The notes: generated by a model from the sequence alone, not told the origin. Counted from the stretch's first letter, positions 49,982-59,303 are shown. The stretch: 64,000 nt of DNA from Amarobacter sp964507025 (GCA_964507025.1 CAZDOK010000004.1:124001-188000); one strand, 5' to 3'. Translations and numbers: made by a program.

Positions 49982-50785
49982 TCAGCCCCTGGCTGGCATG
50001 TACTCCCTGTGGACCCGCTCGGCGGCTAGGTAGAGGTTGGGGTCAGCACCAAACACGTCCCGGATGACCCCTGGCACACCGTCCGGCTCGATCGTCGTCG
50101 TCTCGACGCCGGTTGCCAGGTAACGGCGCAACGTGCCGTTGTTCAAACTCGTGTAGACGCCTTCGACATAGCCGGAGAAAGCAAGGATGTGGAGAAAACT
50201 TCGCTCGGCGTTCCAGTCGTTCGCGCCATCGATGATGGGCTTGAGGCTCTCAAGCGTTCGCGGCTCCGGGTCGAGCTGCTTCGTGGGGCCCGGGTTGCGC
50301 GTGACGAAGATGCCGCCGTCGCGCACCTCGTACTCGAACTTCTCGCGCGGGGTGTCGAGCGAGAACGACTCGAAGAGCGGGTAGGCCTGGAAGATCGGCG
50401 CCGAGTAGCCGACATCCGCGTAGTAGGGGCCCTCGGGGAACTCCACGCGCACGCAACAGTGACCCGGGTCCATGTACATCAGCGACGCATCGAAGCCCAG
50501 GTCGTCCAGCAGGAAGTGGAGCCCGCGCGCCAGCGTCCAGCACAGCCCGCCAGCGCCCCGCTCGACCACGCGCCCGATGTACTCGTCCATCGAGGGCAGG
50601 AAGTCGCCGCGCGCGAGGCCCGGTTCGTAGTCGGTGATCTTCGTCAGCGTTTCGAACGGCACCCGCAACTGGTGCTCCCGGATGATGCGGTGGAGATACT
50701 CGAGCGTTGGCGCTTCCCGGTTCAGCTCCAGGTGCCGGAGGAGCTTGTCGGCGAGTGCGCTGGTCGTGGAAGTCGCGGTGGTCAA
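49982..50785 (-). CDS. nat: Arylamine N-acetyltransferase
   Basis: A 267-residue enzyme transferring acetyl from acetyl-CoA to arylamines or hydrazines. The catalytic triad is recognisable: Cys82 in RGAGGLCWTLA, His109 in DPGHCCVRVEF and Asp124 in YADVGYS. The N-terminal helical region (LEYLHRIIREHQLRVPFETL) is typical. It is monocistronic and divergent from a secreted hydrolase gene, convergent with tRNA-Gly with a shared terminator. The classic RGGxCxExN block is altered to RGAGGLCWTLA, so substrate range may differ. Confidence 0.9.
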   Translation of the reverse strand: MTTATSTTSALADKLLRHLELNREAPTLEYLHRIIREHQLRVPFETLTKITDYEPGLARGDFLPSMDEYIGRVVERGAGGLCWTLARGLHFLLDDLGFDASLMYMDPGHCCVRVEFPEGPYYADVGYSAPIFQAYPLFESFSLDTPREKFEYEVRDGGIFVTRNPGPTKQLDPEPRTLESLKPIIDGANDWNAERSFLHILAFSGYVEGVYTSLNNGTLRRYLATGVETTTIEPDGVPGVIRDVFGADPNLYLAAERVHREYMPARG

Positions 50786-50943
50786 GGCAGGTCCCGGATT
50801 TCAATCGTGATGGATCAAGCCTATCGAACGAACGGGCATTCTCATTGTGAAGTACGCCACAGGCGCGCCCAAATACCACCGCGCGCCCGTCCCGATCGAG
50901 CGAGAGGAGCCGCCTACGCTCCGCGTGCCGTAGGCTGAGCCGC

Positions 50944-52296
50944 ATGCGAAGCCGGGCGCGGGTCCTTGGCCTCATGTCGGCAGCCCTCATGCTGGCAGGT
51001 TGCGCAACCGGCCCGGATGAGGGACCGGCCCACGGCCCCAGCGCGGAAGCTCCCGGGGCCCCGGCAAGCACGGTTATGTCCGGTCCGCCGCACCTGTTCG
51101 ACGTCACCCCCACAGCCGCGACCCCGATATCGGTGCCGTTCGACCCATTGCCCGGCGCCCGTGCCTATTACGGCACGCTGGAGCAGACAGCCTACCGCAT
51201 CGAGATGCCATCGGACTGGAACGGCGGACTCCTGCTCTGGGCCCACGGCATTCATGGGTTCGCCCCGGAGGTCCGCTCCGAGAACCCGCCGCCTGCCCTG
51301 CGCAGTGCGCTCATCGCCGGGGGGTACGCGTGGGCCGCCAGTTCGTACAGCCAGAACGGTTACGTCCCCGGGATCGCCACCAACGACACGCTCCTGCTCA
51401 AGCAGTACTTCACGGACCGGTTCGGGCGACCGGAACGCACCTATGTCGCCGGAAACTCCATGGGCGGGAACGTCGTGACGCTCGCGCTCGAAAACTTCCC
51501 GGACGAGTTCGACGGCGGGCTCTCGTTCTGCGGCGTGGTGGCCGGAGAAGAGTGGATCGACTACCTGCTGGCCTGGGCGACGGCCGCGGAGTTTATCGCG
51601 GGGGTCGAGCTGCCGCTGGAGGAGGGACCCGCCAGGGTGACCGAGGTCCTGGAGACGCAACTCCTGCCAGCCCTGGGGCCGCCGGAGGCACCCACGCAAA
51701 AGGGAAAAGCCTTCCGCAGCGTCATCCGAAACCTGACGGGTGGCGCCCGCCCCTTCTTCGCCGAAGGGTACCGCCCATTGTTCCGGCCCAACTTCGGGCT
51801 CATTACCGGTGACCCCGGGCGGGACCTGCCGACGACACAGGCGGCGTCAACTGCCGGCATCGATTTCCGGGCCGACCTCGGCCTCGGCTTCGAAGGCGAC
51901 GCTATCAACCGGGGCATCCGTCGGTTCACCGCCAGCACCGTCCTGCGCGACCCCGCCATGCATCCCGAAACGGCGCCAACCACCGGGAAGATCCGCGACC
52001 CGCTCCTTACCCTGCACGAGACCGGCGACCTGACGGTGCCGGTGTCGATGGAACAGAGCTACCGCAGGAAGACCGAGGCCGCGGGCACCGCGGATTTGCT
52101 CGTCCAGCGCCTCATCCGCAGCAGCTCGCACTGCGAGTTCAGTGACGAGGAGGTCGCCCGGGCATGGGACGACCTGGTTATGTGGGTCGAGGGCGGCACC
52201 AGGCCGGCCGGCGACGATGTCTCCGGCGACCTTTCGGACAGCGGGAAAGCCTTCACCAATCCGCTTCGCCCGAACGACCCAGGGACCACCAGGTAG
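50944..52296 (+). CDS. Secreted alpha/beta-hydrolase lipoprotein
   Basis: A 450-residue predicted lipoprotein: basic start, hydrophobic stretch and lipobox LAGC at about residue 20. The mature part begins with a Pro/Ala linker and holds an alpha/beta-hydrolase core with the nucleophile elbow GNSMGG (Ser near 176) after LLLWAHGIHGF (oxyanion region). The late His is probably in IRSSSHCEF. It resembles exported esterase/feruloyl-type hydrolases. The substrate is unknown. It is monocistronic and divergent from nat. Confidence 0.85.
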   Translation: MRSRARVLGLMSAALMLAGCATGPDEGPAHGPSAEAPGAPASTVMSGPPHLFDVTPTAATPISVPFDPLPGARAYYGTLEQTAYRIEMPSDWNGGLLLWAHGIHGFAPEVRSENPPPALRSALIAGGYAWAASSYSQNGYVPGIATNDTLLLKQYFTDRFGRPERTYVAGNSMGGNVVTLALENFPDEFDGGLSFCGVVAGEEWIDYLLAWATAAEFIAGVELPLEEGPARVTEVLETQLLPALGPPEAPTQKGKAFRSVIRNLTGGARPFFAEGYRPLFRPNFGLITGDPGRDLPTTQAASTAGIDFRADLGLGFEGDAINRGIRRFTASTVLRDPAMHPETAPTTGKIRDPLLTLHETGDLTVPVSMEQSYRRKTEAAGTADLLVQRLIRSSSHCEFSDEEVARAWDDLVMWVEGGTRPAGDDVSGDLSDSGKAFTNPLRPNDPGTTR

Positions 52297-52419
52297 CCAA
52301 CGCCGTCAAACGTGTAAACGCGATGCCGCGACTCCGCCCCCGCGCGCGCCCGGAGATGCGCGTCAGCGCCGGGACATGGCAACATTGATCCCAATGACGA
52401 TCGGTGTACGTCCCCCTCA

Positions 52420-54522
52420 ATGACCACCGGCGAACGGAAGTTCCGGCCCGACATCGAAGGGTTGCGGGCGGTGGCCGTGGGGCTCGTTGTGCTGTCGCAC
52501 GCGGGGGTCCCGTGGGTGGAAGGCGGATACATCGGCGTCGATGTGTTCTTCGTGCTTTCCGGGTTCCTCATCACCGGCCTGCTGGTCCGCGAACAGGCCA
52601 CCGCCGGCTCCATTTCGATGGCGGGCTTCTACGCCCGGCGCGCCCGCCGCATTCTCCCGGCCGCCAGCCTCGTGCTGGTCCTGACCGTCCTGGCGTCGTA
52701 CCAGTGGCTGGGATTCCTCCGCGGCGGCGTGATCGCGGAGGACGGGAAGTGGGCGGCGCTGTTCGCAGCCAACCTGCGGTTCGCGTCAGAAGGCACCCAG
52801 TACCTCAACCTCACGGCACCGCCATCGGCCCTTCAGCATTACTGGTCCCTGGCGGTGGAGGAGCAGTTCTACCTCGTCTGGCCGCTCGTGTTCCTCGTCG
52901 TAGCGACCGTCGCCCCCGGCGTGAAGCTCGCCGCGAAGCTGACCGCCGTGCTGGCGCTGATCATCCTCGCTTCGTTCGCCTGGTCGGTGGTTCAGACTGC
53001 TTCGAACCCCACGTGGGCGTTCTTCTCTCCGCTCACGCGGGCATGGGAACTGGCCCTGGGGTCGCTACTGGCGGTGGCGGCCCCCCGGTTGCTGCTGATG
53101 CCGCCGAAGGTCGGGCCCTGGCTGAGCTGGACCGGGTTCGCCGGGATCATCGGCGGTGCGTTCGCCCTGGATAACGGGACCGCGTTCCCCGGATACGCGG
53201 TCGCGCTCCCGGTTGTGGCGACGGCCATGGCCGTCGCCGGGGGGACGATCGCTCCGGGCAGTGGCGCCGAGCAGCTGCTCCGGTTGTCGCCAATCCAGAT
53301 GCTCGGCAAGTGGTCGTACTCGCTCTACCTCTGGCACTGGCCGGTGCTCACCATCGCGGCCCAGCGCACCGGTCACAGCCTCACGCTCGCCGAGAATCTC
53401 GGCCTCGTGGTCCTCGCGCTCGGGCTCGCCATCGTCACGCACTACGCCATCGAGAACCCGATTCGCTTCGCCCGTCCACTCGTGCGGAACTCGTGGTCGA
53501 GCCTCTCCGTCGGTGTTTGCCTCGTTGGCGCGGCCTACGGGCTGAGCGGCTGGCAGCTCCAGGCGAACAACCCGTCTCGGCCGCCCGCCCAAACCGCCGC
53601 CGCCGTGGAGGGTGAGCCTTCCAACGGCGCCGGCGGACCGGGAGCCGAAACCCCGCCAGACGTCCTGTCATTGGTTGCCGCATCCGCGGCCATCAAGGCG
53701 CTGCCGCCAGACCTCGTGCTCGACCTGAAGAGTGCCAACGAAGACTTCGCCTGGCTTCCCGCCGAGCCCGATGAATGCCTGGTCGATCCAGAAGTCCAGG
53801 AGTCTCCCCCGTGCATCTTCGGCGACCCCGAAGGGTCGCACACGGTCGTCCTGCTTGGCGACTCGCACGCGGCCCAGTGGCTCACAGCCCTCGGCGACAT
53901 CGGCGAGCGCTTGCAGTGGAAGGTCGTCCTCCTCGGAAAGACCGGGTGCCCCGCCGCGTGGGTTAACTTCCACAGGGCCTACCAGAGTTCCACCCAACGC
54001 CTCATCGGTCCGCCGGCTGATTGCCTGCAGTGGCTGGACAACGCAATCGCGCGCATCAACGAGACGCAGCCCGACCTGGTCATCCTGGCCAGCTGCAACG
54101 GCTGCGAGTACATGGTTGACGCCGATGGCGACGTGCTGACCAGGTCCGTGTGGGGCGCCGGCCTTGAAGAAACACTGCGACGCATTACCCCGCCGGACAC
54201 CAGGAAGGCCGTCCTTGGCGACATCCCGCGGCTCAAGGGCTCGGTCGACTGCCTCGCTCTGCATCAGGACAACGTGCAGGACTGCGCGGAGCCCGTCGGC
54301 CCCGTAACCGCGGCCACCTACAACGACATCGAACGAAGCGTCGCAGAGGCAGCCGGCCTCGCCTTCATCGACGTCACCCCGTGGTTCTGCGGCTCCGTGT
54401 GCTCGCCCATCATCGGCAACATCGTCGTCTACACGAACGACTACCACGTCACCTCGACCTACGCCAAACACCTGTCCGGCGAACTCGAGCGGGTGCTCCG
54501 CCCGATCGTCGAGGGCGAGTAG
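52420..54522 (+). CDS. OafA/YrhL-type acyltransferase with C-terminal SGNH domain
   Basis: A 700-residue fusion. The N-terminal acyltransferase-3 domain has about ten helices: FRPDIEGLRAVAVGLVVLSH, GGYIGVDVFFVLSGFLIT, YWSLAVEEQFYLVWPL and YSLYLWHWPVLTI. A Pro/Ala linker near 390-430 leads to a periplasmic SGNH hydrolase-type domain with VVLLGDSHAAQW (Ser of block I) and the late DYHVTSTYAKHL (Asp/His). Such proteins O-acetylate surface polysaccharide or peptidoglycan. Monocistronic; it is convergent with the molybdoenzyme gene 22 bases on. Confidence 0.93.
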   Translation: MTTGERKFRPDIEGLRAVAVGLVVLSHAGVPWVEGGYIGVDVFFVLSGFLITGLLVREQATAGSISMAGFYARRARRILPAASLVLVLTVLASYQWLGFLRGGVIAEDGKWAALFAANLRFASEGTQYLNLTAPPSALQHYWSLAVEEQFYLVWPLVFLVVATVAPGVKLAAKLTAVLALIILASFAWSVVQTASNPTWAFFSPLTRAWELALGSLLAVAAPRLLLMPPKVGPWLSWTGFAGIIGGAFALDNGTAFPGYAVALPVVATAMAVAGGTIAPGSGAEQLLRLSPIQMLGKWSYSLYLWHWPVLTIAAQRTGHSLTLAENLGLVVLALGLAIVTHYAIENPIRFARPLVRNSWSSLSVGVCLVGAAYGLSGWQLQANNPSRPPAQTAAAVEGEPSNGAGGPGAETPPDVLSLVAASAAIKALPPDLVLDLKSANEDFAWLPAEPDECLVDPEVQESPPCIFGDPEGSHTVVLLGDSHAAQWLTALGDIGERLQWKVVLLGKTGCPAAWVNFHRAYQSSTQRLIGPPADCLQWLDNAIARINETQPDLVILASCNGCEYMVDADGDVLTRSVWGAGLEETLRRITPPDTRKAVLGDIPRLKGSVDCLALHQDNVQDCAEPVGPVTAATYNDIERSVAEAAGLAFIDVTPWFCGSVCSPIIGNIVVYTNDYHVTSTYAKHLSGELERVLRPIVEGE

Positions 54523-54544
54523 CACCCGCTCCCCCGCCCGCCCC

Positions 54545-57322
54545 CTACGCGCCCGCGAGTTCGAAGTCGCACCGCACCCAGCGGTCGGCCGGCACCGGCT
54601 GCCAGTTCAAGTTGTTGTACTTCAGGTGGCCATACCCTCCCGAGAGGGCGAGCCACTTCACCATCCCCGGCTCGATCTCATTCGCGCCCGACCAGTTCGC
54701 GTACTGCATCGGCTCCCAGCCGTTGTACGAGATCACCTGCCCCGGCATCACGTTCGGCGCCACCTTCACGCGCGCGAGGAACTCGCTCACATCGTTGAAC
54801 ACCCGGACGAGGTCGTCATCCTTCACACCCCGCGCCTCCGCATCTGCGCGGTTGACCATCAGGCTCGGTGCCCCGCGATGCGTTCCGAGCACGAACTCGT
54901 TGAAGTGGTTCATCGAATGCACTGACCAGCGGTTGTGGCCCGACGACATCCCCAGCGGGTAGTTGCCACCCATCGCGGGGCTCGGCTTGTGCGTTGGGAG
55001 TTCTTCGCCAGCTTCGAGGAACCACTCGTGGTCGATGTAGAACTGCGCCCGCCGGCAGTACGTGGGGAAGGGGTCGCCGCGCTCGACGTGATAGGTGAAC
55101 GGCGTGATCACGTCGTCGGGCTTCAGGTCGGTCGCCTGCCCGAGCATGTAGGGCGCCATCCCCATGCTGGTGAACCGCTTGAAGCCGCTCTCCCGCAGCG
55201 ACTCCAGCGTCGTGCCCTCCGGGAGGGTCCCGGCGAAGACCGAGTCGCGGATCTGCTCGTCGGCCAGCACCTCCTGGTCCTTGTAGTAGCCGCCAATCGT
55301 GTAGTTCGCTACCAGCTGGTCGTAACGGACTGGCGTGCCGTCGGGCAGCAAAAACGATGCCAGCCCCCGTTCGCGAGCGCGGGATTCAACCGTTTCGAGA
55401 ATGGCGAGGAAGATGTCCCATTCGTTCCGCGATTCGCCGGCGGGCTGCACCACCTGGTCGGCCAGCGTCAGGTTGGCGACGAACGGGCCCGGGATGGCGA
55501 ACGCGATCTTCTCGTAGTGCTGGGCTGCCGGCAGGAAGTAGTCGGCCTGCTGCACGGTGGCGGTCATCTTGAAGTCGATGGCAATGACGGTCTTGAGTTT
55601 CGACCACAGCCCCGCCATCGCCTTCTTTCCGCCACGAGTGCGGCGGAACGCATTTCCGCCACATTCGATGTACACCTGCGGGGTCTCGTCCCTGCGGGGG
55701 TGGTCAAGCCCGTCCCACCAGCCCTGCCGTACCGCCTCGGCGACATACTCGTCGAAGCTGCGGACCATGGAGCTGTCACTCCACTCGGGCCGGTTCCAGC
55801 GCTCGGCATGGTCCATCTGGTTGTACCACCAGAACACGGGCGGGGTGTTGGCGTCGGCCGGCACATCGTCACCGGTCCGCTCGTCCATCATGCCCAGCAG
55901 CCCACGCCTCCCCTTGGTCAGTTCGTACATCGCCAGCTCGTCGTTGACGAGCGACGGGTCGGCATGCCTGAGCGCGGCAATGGCGCTATCGCGGCCTGCG
56001 ATCACCGCCCCGGAAGCTTCGAGGCCCGGGCGGCGCTTGTTCATCGCAATCTGGGCGCCATCGTGCAGCCCCGAAGCCCAGGTCCGCAGCCCCGTACCCC
56101 GTCGGCCCCAGTTGCCGCTCGCCGCGAGGACCAGGCACATGGTCCGTTCGATCAGGTCGCCGTGGTACATCTTGCAGGCGTTCATCCCGAGGAAGACGTT
56201 CGTCCGCTTCGTTGCGATCTTCCGGGCGAGCATGCGGATCGTTTCCGGGTGAACGCCGGTGATCTCCTGCTGCTTCTCCGGCGTGTAGTGCGTGTCCAGT
56301 TTCCTCCGGAGTACCGCACAGACTGGCTCGACCGTCACGCTGCGGCCATCGCGCAGGGTGACGTCGTACGTCCCCTCCAGCGCGACCCGCGCGCCGTTGA
56401 GCTTCAGGGTGGTGCGGTCGGCCGGCACCAGCCCCCGGTCGGCATCCCAGCAGTACAGCTGATCTTCCCGCCCTGCGCCTTCGACATCAGTCTGACGGAG
56501 GAACCGCCGGTTATCGGTGCGGACCAGGAGCGGCATGTCGGTCTGTTCGCGGAGGAAGTCCCAGTGCGCGATGTCTTCGGCGAACATCACCTGGACGAGC
56601 GAGAGCCCGAAGGCGGCATCGGTGGCGCCCTCGAGGTTGACCTGGTAGTCCGCGTGCGTGTGGGACGGGTTCACATCCGGTGAGACGTTGACGATCTCGG
56701 TGCCCTTGTAGCGCGCCTCGCTGATGAAGTGGTAGAAGGGGACACGGGTATAGACGGGGTTGCTGTTCCAGATGACGAACAGCTCGGACTCGAACCAGTC
56801 ATCGGCCGAACCTTCGACATGGCTCTTGCCGAAGGTCACGTACACCCCGCTGTTGAAGTCGGAGATGATGGCGTTGAGATCCATGGTCTGGCCGCCGATG
56901 AGACCGAAGAACCTGGAGACCGGGCCGCCCACGACAATCTCGGGGTTGCCCTCACGCACTATCGAGCGGGGCCCGTGCCCTTCAATGGCATCGAGCAGCT
57001 CATCGGCAATCTCGGAGAGCGCCTGGTCCCACGAGATACGCTCCCACTTGCCTTCGCCGCGCTTCCCCGCGCGCTTCAGCGGGTACTGGACGCGGTCGGG
57101 GCCCTGCAGCGACTGGCTCCAGCAGGTCCCCTGCATGCACCCCATCGGGTTGTAGTCCGGCACCGCGGGGTTGATCACCGGCAACGTGCCAGACGGTTCT
57201 TCCCGGATGACCACACCGTCCTTCACGAAAACCCGCATGGGGCAGCCGCCGGGATAGCAGTCGACGCAATGGGTCCCCCATTGCACGGAGTCCCAGGTGA
57301 ACTTCTTCGCGTAGGTGCTCAT
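54545..57322 (-). CDS. Orphan type II DMSO-reductase-family molybdopterin oxidoreductase, catalytic subunit
   Basis: A 925-residue Mo-bis-MGD enzyme most like the ethylbenzene dehydrogenase/nitrate reductase group. Near the N-terminus a [4Fe-4S] site of the type II pattern is visible: His18, Cys22, Cys27 and Cys67 (THCVDCYPGGCP, GCMQGTC), with one extra residue between the second and third ligands. SDFNSG supplies the likely Mo-ligand Asp155, followed by DDWFESELFVIWNSNPVYTR and IVNVSPDVNPSHTHADYQ. There is no twin-arginine signal, so it should be cytoplasmic, unlike exported EbdA. No beta, gamma or chaperone gene lies beside it. GAAGGC precedes the ATG. The substrate is unknown. Confidence 0.9.
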   Translation of the reverse strand: MSTYAKKFTWDSVQWGTHCVDCYPGGCPMRVFVKDGVVIREEPSGTLPVINPAVPDYNPMGCMQGTCWSQSLQGPDRVQYPLKRAGKRGEGKWERISWDQALSEIADELLDAIEGHGPRSIVREGNPEIVVGGPVSRFFGLIGGQTMDLNAIISDFNSGVYVTFGKSHVEGSADDWFESELFVIWNSNPVYTRVPFYHFISEARYKGTEIVNVSPDVNPSHTHADYQVNLEGATDAAFGLSLVQVMFAEDIAHWDFLREQTDMPLLVRTDNRRFLRQTDVEGAGREDQLYCWDADRGLVPADRTTLKLNGARVALEGTYDVTLRDGRSVTVEPVCAVLRRKLDTHYTPEKQQEITGVHPETIRMLARKIATKRTNVFLGMNACKMYHGDLIERTMCLVLAASGNWGRRGTGLRTWASGLHDGAQIAMNKRRPGLEASGAVIAGRDSAIAALRHADPSLVNDELAMYELTKGRRGLLGMMDERTGDDVPADANTPPVFWWYNQMDHAERWNRPEWSDSSMVRSFDEYVAEAVRQGWWDGLDHPRRDETPQVYIECGGNAFRRTRGGKKAMAGLWSKLKTVIAIDFKMTATVQQADYFLPAAQHYEKIAFAIPGPFVANLTLADQVVQPAGESRNEWDIFLAILETVESRARERGLASFLLPDGTPVRYDQLVANYTIGGYYKDQEVLADEQIRDSVFAGTLPEGTTLESLRESGFKRFTSMGMAPYMLGQATDLKPDDVITPFTYHVERGDPFPTYCRRAQFYIDHEWFLEAGEELPTHKPSPAMGGNYPLGMSSGHNRWSVHSMNHFNEFVLGTHRGAPSLMVNRADAEARGVKDDDLVRVFNDVSEFLARVKVAPNVMPGQVISYNGWEPMQYANWSGANEIEPGMVKWLALSGGYGHLKYNNLNWQPVPADRWVRCDFELAGA

Positions 57323-57556
57323 GTGCCTTCGCCCAATCCATGCGAGTGTGCGCCCGTTCCTGTCGAACCAGGCCGGCGCCCTGCGGGCTGCGCCCGAGCG
57401 GTCGCGATCCGGCGCGGCGCAGCCACACGGAACGCATGGCAGAGATCTTGCCATCGGCGGCAATGACCTCGGTCATACCTGGGGTGGGCTACGGATTGTG
57501 CGCCGTGGACGGCTGCGGTCCGGGGCCAAAGGCGCCCCGCTCCGCATGGCACTGTG

Positions 57557-57630
57557 TGGTTGCCGAGCAGGGATTCGAACCCCGACCATAGGCTCCAAAG
57601 ACCCGTGTGCTACCGTTACACCACTCGGCA
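57557..57630 (-). tRNA. tRNA-Gln (anticodon TTG), CCA encoded
   Basis: Read on the minus strand the acceptor TGCCGAG pairs with CTCGGCA, followed by A73 and an encoded CCA. The D arm GTGTAACGGTAGCAC and the T arm GGGG-TTCGAAT-CCC are intact. The loop CTTTGGA carries anticodon TTG at 57596-57598. The anticodon stem has two wobble pairs and one terminal C-A mismatch, slightly weaker than usual. Confidence 0.92.
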
Positions 57631-57701
57631 GTGGTAGACGCTAAGAGGCCAGGCGTCAGAGGTTAGCGTAGGCTGCGCCAACTACCCCGTCGAGCGTAAG
57701 G

Positions 57702-58061
57702 ATGAACCCGGCACGACCCTTCGAGAACTGATCGCATGGCAGACAGCGATGGACCTGGTCGAAGCCGCCTATCGGCTCGCCGGCCAGTTCCCCGAGCGCG
57801 AACGGTACGCCTGTGGAGCCACTCACGCGGGCAGCGGCATCAGTCCCGGCCAATATCGCTGAAAGTCACGGCCGCCAGGGAACCAGGGAGTCCGCCAATT
57901 TCGTGTCAATCGCGCGCGGCTCGCTCGCAGAACTGGAGACGTTCGTCTTGTTGGCTGAACGGCTGGGCTACGTCACGCCCGAAGAAACGGCAACACCCAA
58001 GAGCCTCGCCGACGAAGTTGGCAGACTCTATCAGTCGCTTCGCTCAACTCCTAACCCCTAA
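57702..58061 (+). pseudogene. Frameshifted four-helix-bundle (23S intervening-sequence type) protein gene
   Basis: Conserved family blocks appear in order but in changing frames. ATGAACCCGGCACGACCCTT reads MNPARPF in frame 1, then LIAWQTAMDLVEAAYRLAGQ and FPERERY read in a second frame, and LTRAAASVPANIAESHGRQG through IARGSLAELETFVLLAERLG return to frame 1. Frame 1 is interrupted by TGA at 57729-57731. Two compensating indels therefore disrupt residues about 9-35. From 57813 a shorter GTG-initiated frame could still make 82 residues. These proteins are usually found near rRNA or as stand-alone genes of unknown function. It lies between tRNA-Gln and tRNA-Leu. Confidence 0.8.
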
Positions 58062-58084
58062 CCACTAGCCTCTAACCCCTACCC
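58047..58084. repeat. CTAACCCC-type degenerate short repeat
   Basis: The stop region of the pseudogene runs into imperfect copies of CTAACCCC (58051-58058, 58072-58079) with the variants CTAACCA and CTAGCCT between them, just before tRNA-Leu. Left of the pseudogene, AGAGGTTAG (57658-57666) is a near inverted copy. The origin is unclear. Confidence 0.45.
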
Positions 58085-58171
58085 TGGTGCCGAAGGTGGG
58101 ATTCGAACCCACACGAGCTTGCGGCTCAGCGGTTTTTGAGACCGCCGCGTCTGCCATTCCGCCACTTCGGC
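58085..58171 (-). tRNA. tRNA-Leu (anticodon CAA), CCA encoded
   Basis: A class II tRNA of 87 bases including CCA. The acceptor GCCGAAG pairs with CTTCGGC, A73 then CCA. The anticodon stem GCGGT/ACCGC holds CTCAAAA with anticodon CAA at 58136-58138. A long variable arm (GAGCCGCAAGCTC) and the T arm GTGGG-TTCGAAT-CCCAC are intact. Confidence 0.96.
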
Positions 58172-58244
58172 CGGCTCGTCCATCATACGGGCTGCCCGGC
58201 CAACGGGCGCCTCGATCTTGTTCTCTCGCGTATGCTGCCAATTG

Positions 58245-59303
58245 ATGATCCGAGCCGGACGAGCGCGCCACACACTCGCAACGGCCATGTCTGTCGCCTT
58301 CCTGGCACTGGCTGCGGCTGGAGTAACGTCCGCCCGGGTACCTCCACACGCGTCCGCAGCCGACCCGGTCAGCGACCCGGCTTTCTGCGCGAACGAGGGG
58401 CCACCCGCGGGCGCCACTGCATCCACGGTGAACCCAGCGACGAACATCTTCCGGCCCGGGCTCCCGTTCCTGGTCGTCATCCCCGGGCTGGCGTTCCTCC
58501 CGGGGGCAGACGCGCCGCCGCCGCCCGGTGAAGGGCTCGTCGAGCTACAGGCAAAGCTGGCCGCCGAGATCGCCAGTGCGTCGACACCCGGGGATTTCGC
58601 TGTCGCCATCACCGACCTCCAGACCGGCGAGACCATCCACGTCAACGGCGAACGGAGCCACCGCGCCGCCTGCACGATGAACCTGTTCGCGATCATCACC
58701 GCGCTCCGCGACGTGCAGGGGGGCCTCTACCCGCTCGCCGACGTCGAGGCGACAATCCGCCGAACCATCTACGCCAGTGATGCCGTGACAGGCCGGGCAC
58801 TCTACGAGAAAGCCGGCGGCGGAGACGTCGTCGCTGGCGTCGCCCGCGTACGCGAGCTTCAGCGAGACGTCATCGGCATGGACTCGACGTCGCTCGACCA
58901 TCCGCCAGCCTTTCCCGGCGAATCACTTGGTGTGAGCGCCGACAACCTGATCACCGCCCTGGATGCGAACCGCGCCCTGGCCATGCTGTACCGGGCCGAG
59001 CTGCTGAACGTGGAATTGACCGCGTGGCTCCTCGACGCGATGACCGGGGTGAAACCGGGACTCAACTACCTCACCGCCGCACTCCCTCGCGAGGCGACGG
59101 TGAGCCACAAAAACGGCTTCGTGCCCCTCTGGGACGGTTATGTCGATAACGACGTGGCGATCGTCCGCTTTGGGCCGGGACTACGGTATGCCTACGCGAT
59201 CTCGTTCTTCTCTCAGGCTGTGCCAGTGCAGTACGCCGATATTCCCCTGGCGCAGGCGCTCGTGCGCATGACCTGGGAGCATTTCAGCGGCACGTACGAG
59301 TAA
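58245..59303 (+). CDS. Exported beta-lactamase/PBP-fold protein with altered active site
   Basis: A 352-residue protein with a signal peptide (hydrophobic MSVAFLALAAAGVTSA after a basic start). The class A beta-lactamase/serine-hydrolase fold is recognisable from FAVAITDLQTGETIHVNGER, the helix after the active site, IYASDAVTGRALYEKAGG and SHKNGFVPLWDGYVDNDVAIV (the KTG-like element is KNG). In the SxxK motif the nucleophile Ser is Cys143 and the Lys is Asn146 (AACTMNLF). It is therefore unlikely to hydrolyse beta-lactams; a cysteine-based or purely binding role is possible. Monocistronic, divergent from tRNA-Leu. Start placed at the second ATG of the frame. Confidence 0.83.
   Translation: MIRAGRARHTLATAMSVAFLALAAAGVTSARVPPHASAADPVSDPAFCANEGPPAGATASTVNPATNIFRPGLPFLVVIPGLAFLPGADAPPPPGEGLVELQAKLAAEIASASTPGDFAVAITDLQTGETIHVNGERSHRAACTMNLFAIITALRDVQGGLYPLADVEATIRRTIYASDAVTGRALYEKAGGGDVVAGVARVRELQRDVIGMDSTSLDHPPAFPGESLGVSADNLITALDANRALAMLYRAELLNVELTAWLLDAMTGVKPGLNYLTAALPREATVSHKNGFVPLWDGYVDNDVAIVRFGPGLRYAYAISFFSQAVPVQYADIPLAQALVRMTWEHFSGTYE

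Noticed and set aside
54935..56683. 582-codon plus-strand frame opposite the molybdoenzyme
   Set aside because: Shadow of the molybdoenzyme; no recognisable motifs and a biased His/Arg/Val composition.
57557..58171. Integrated mobile element using tRNA-Gln or tRNA-Leu as attachment site
   Set aside because: No integrase gene and no direct repeat of the tRNA 3' ends was seen; only a short pseudogene and degenerate repeats are present.
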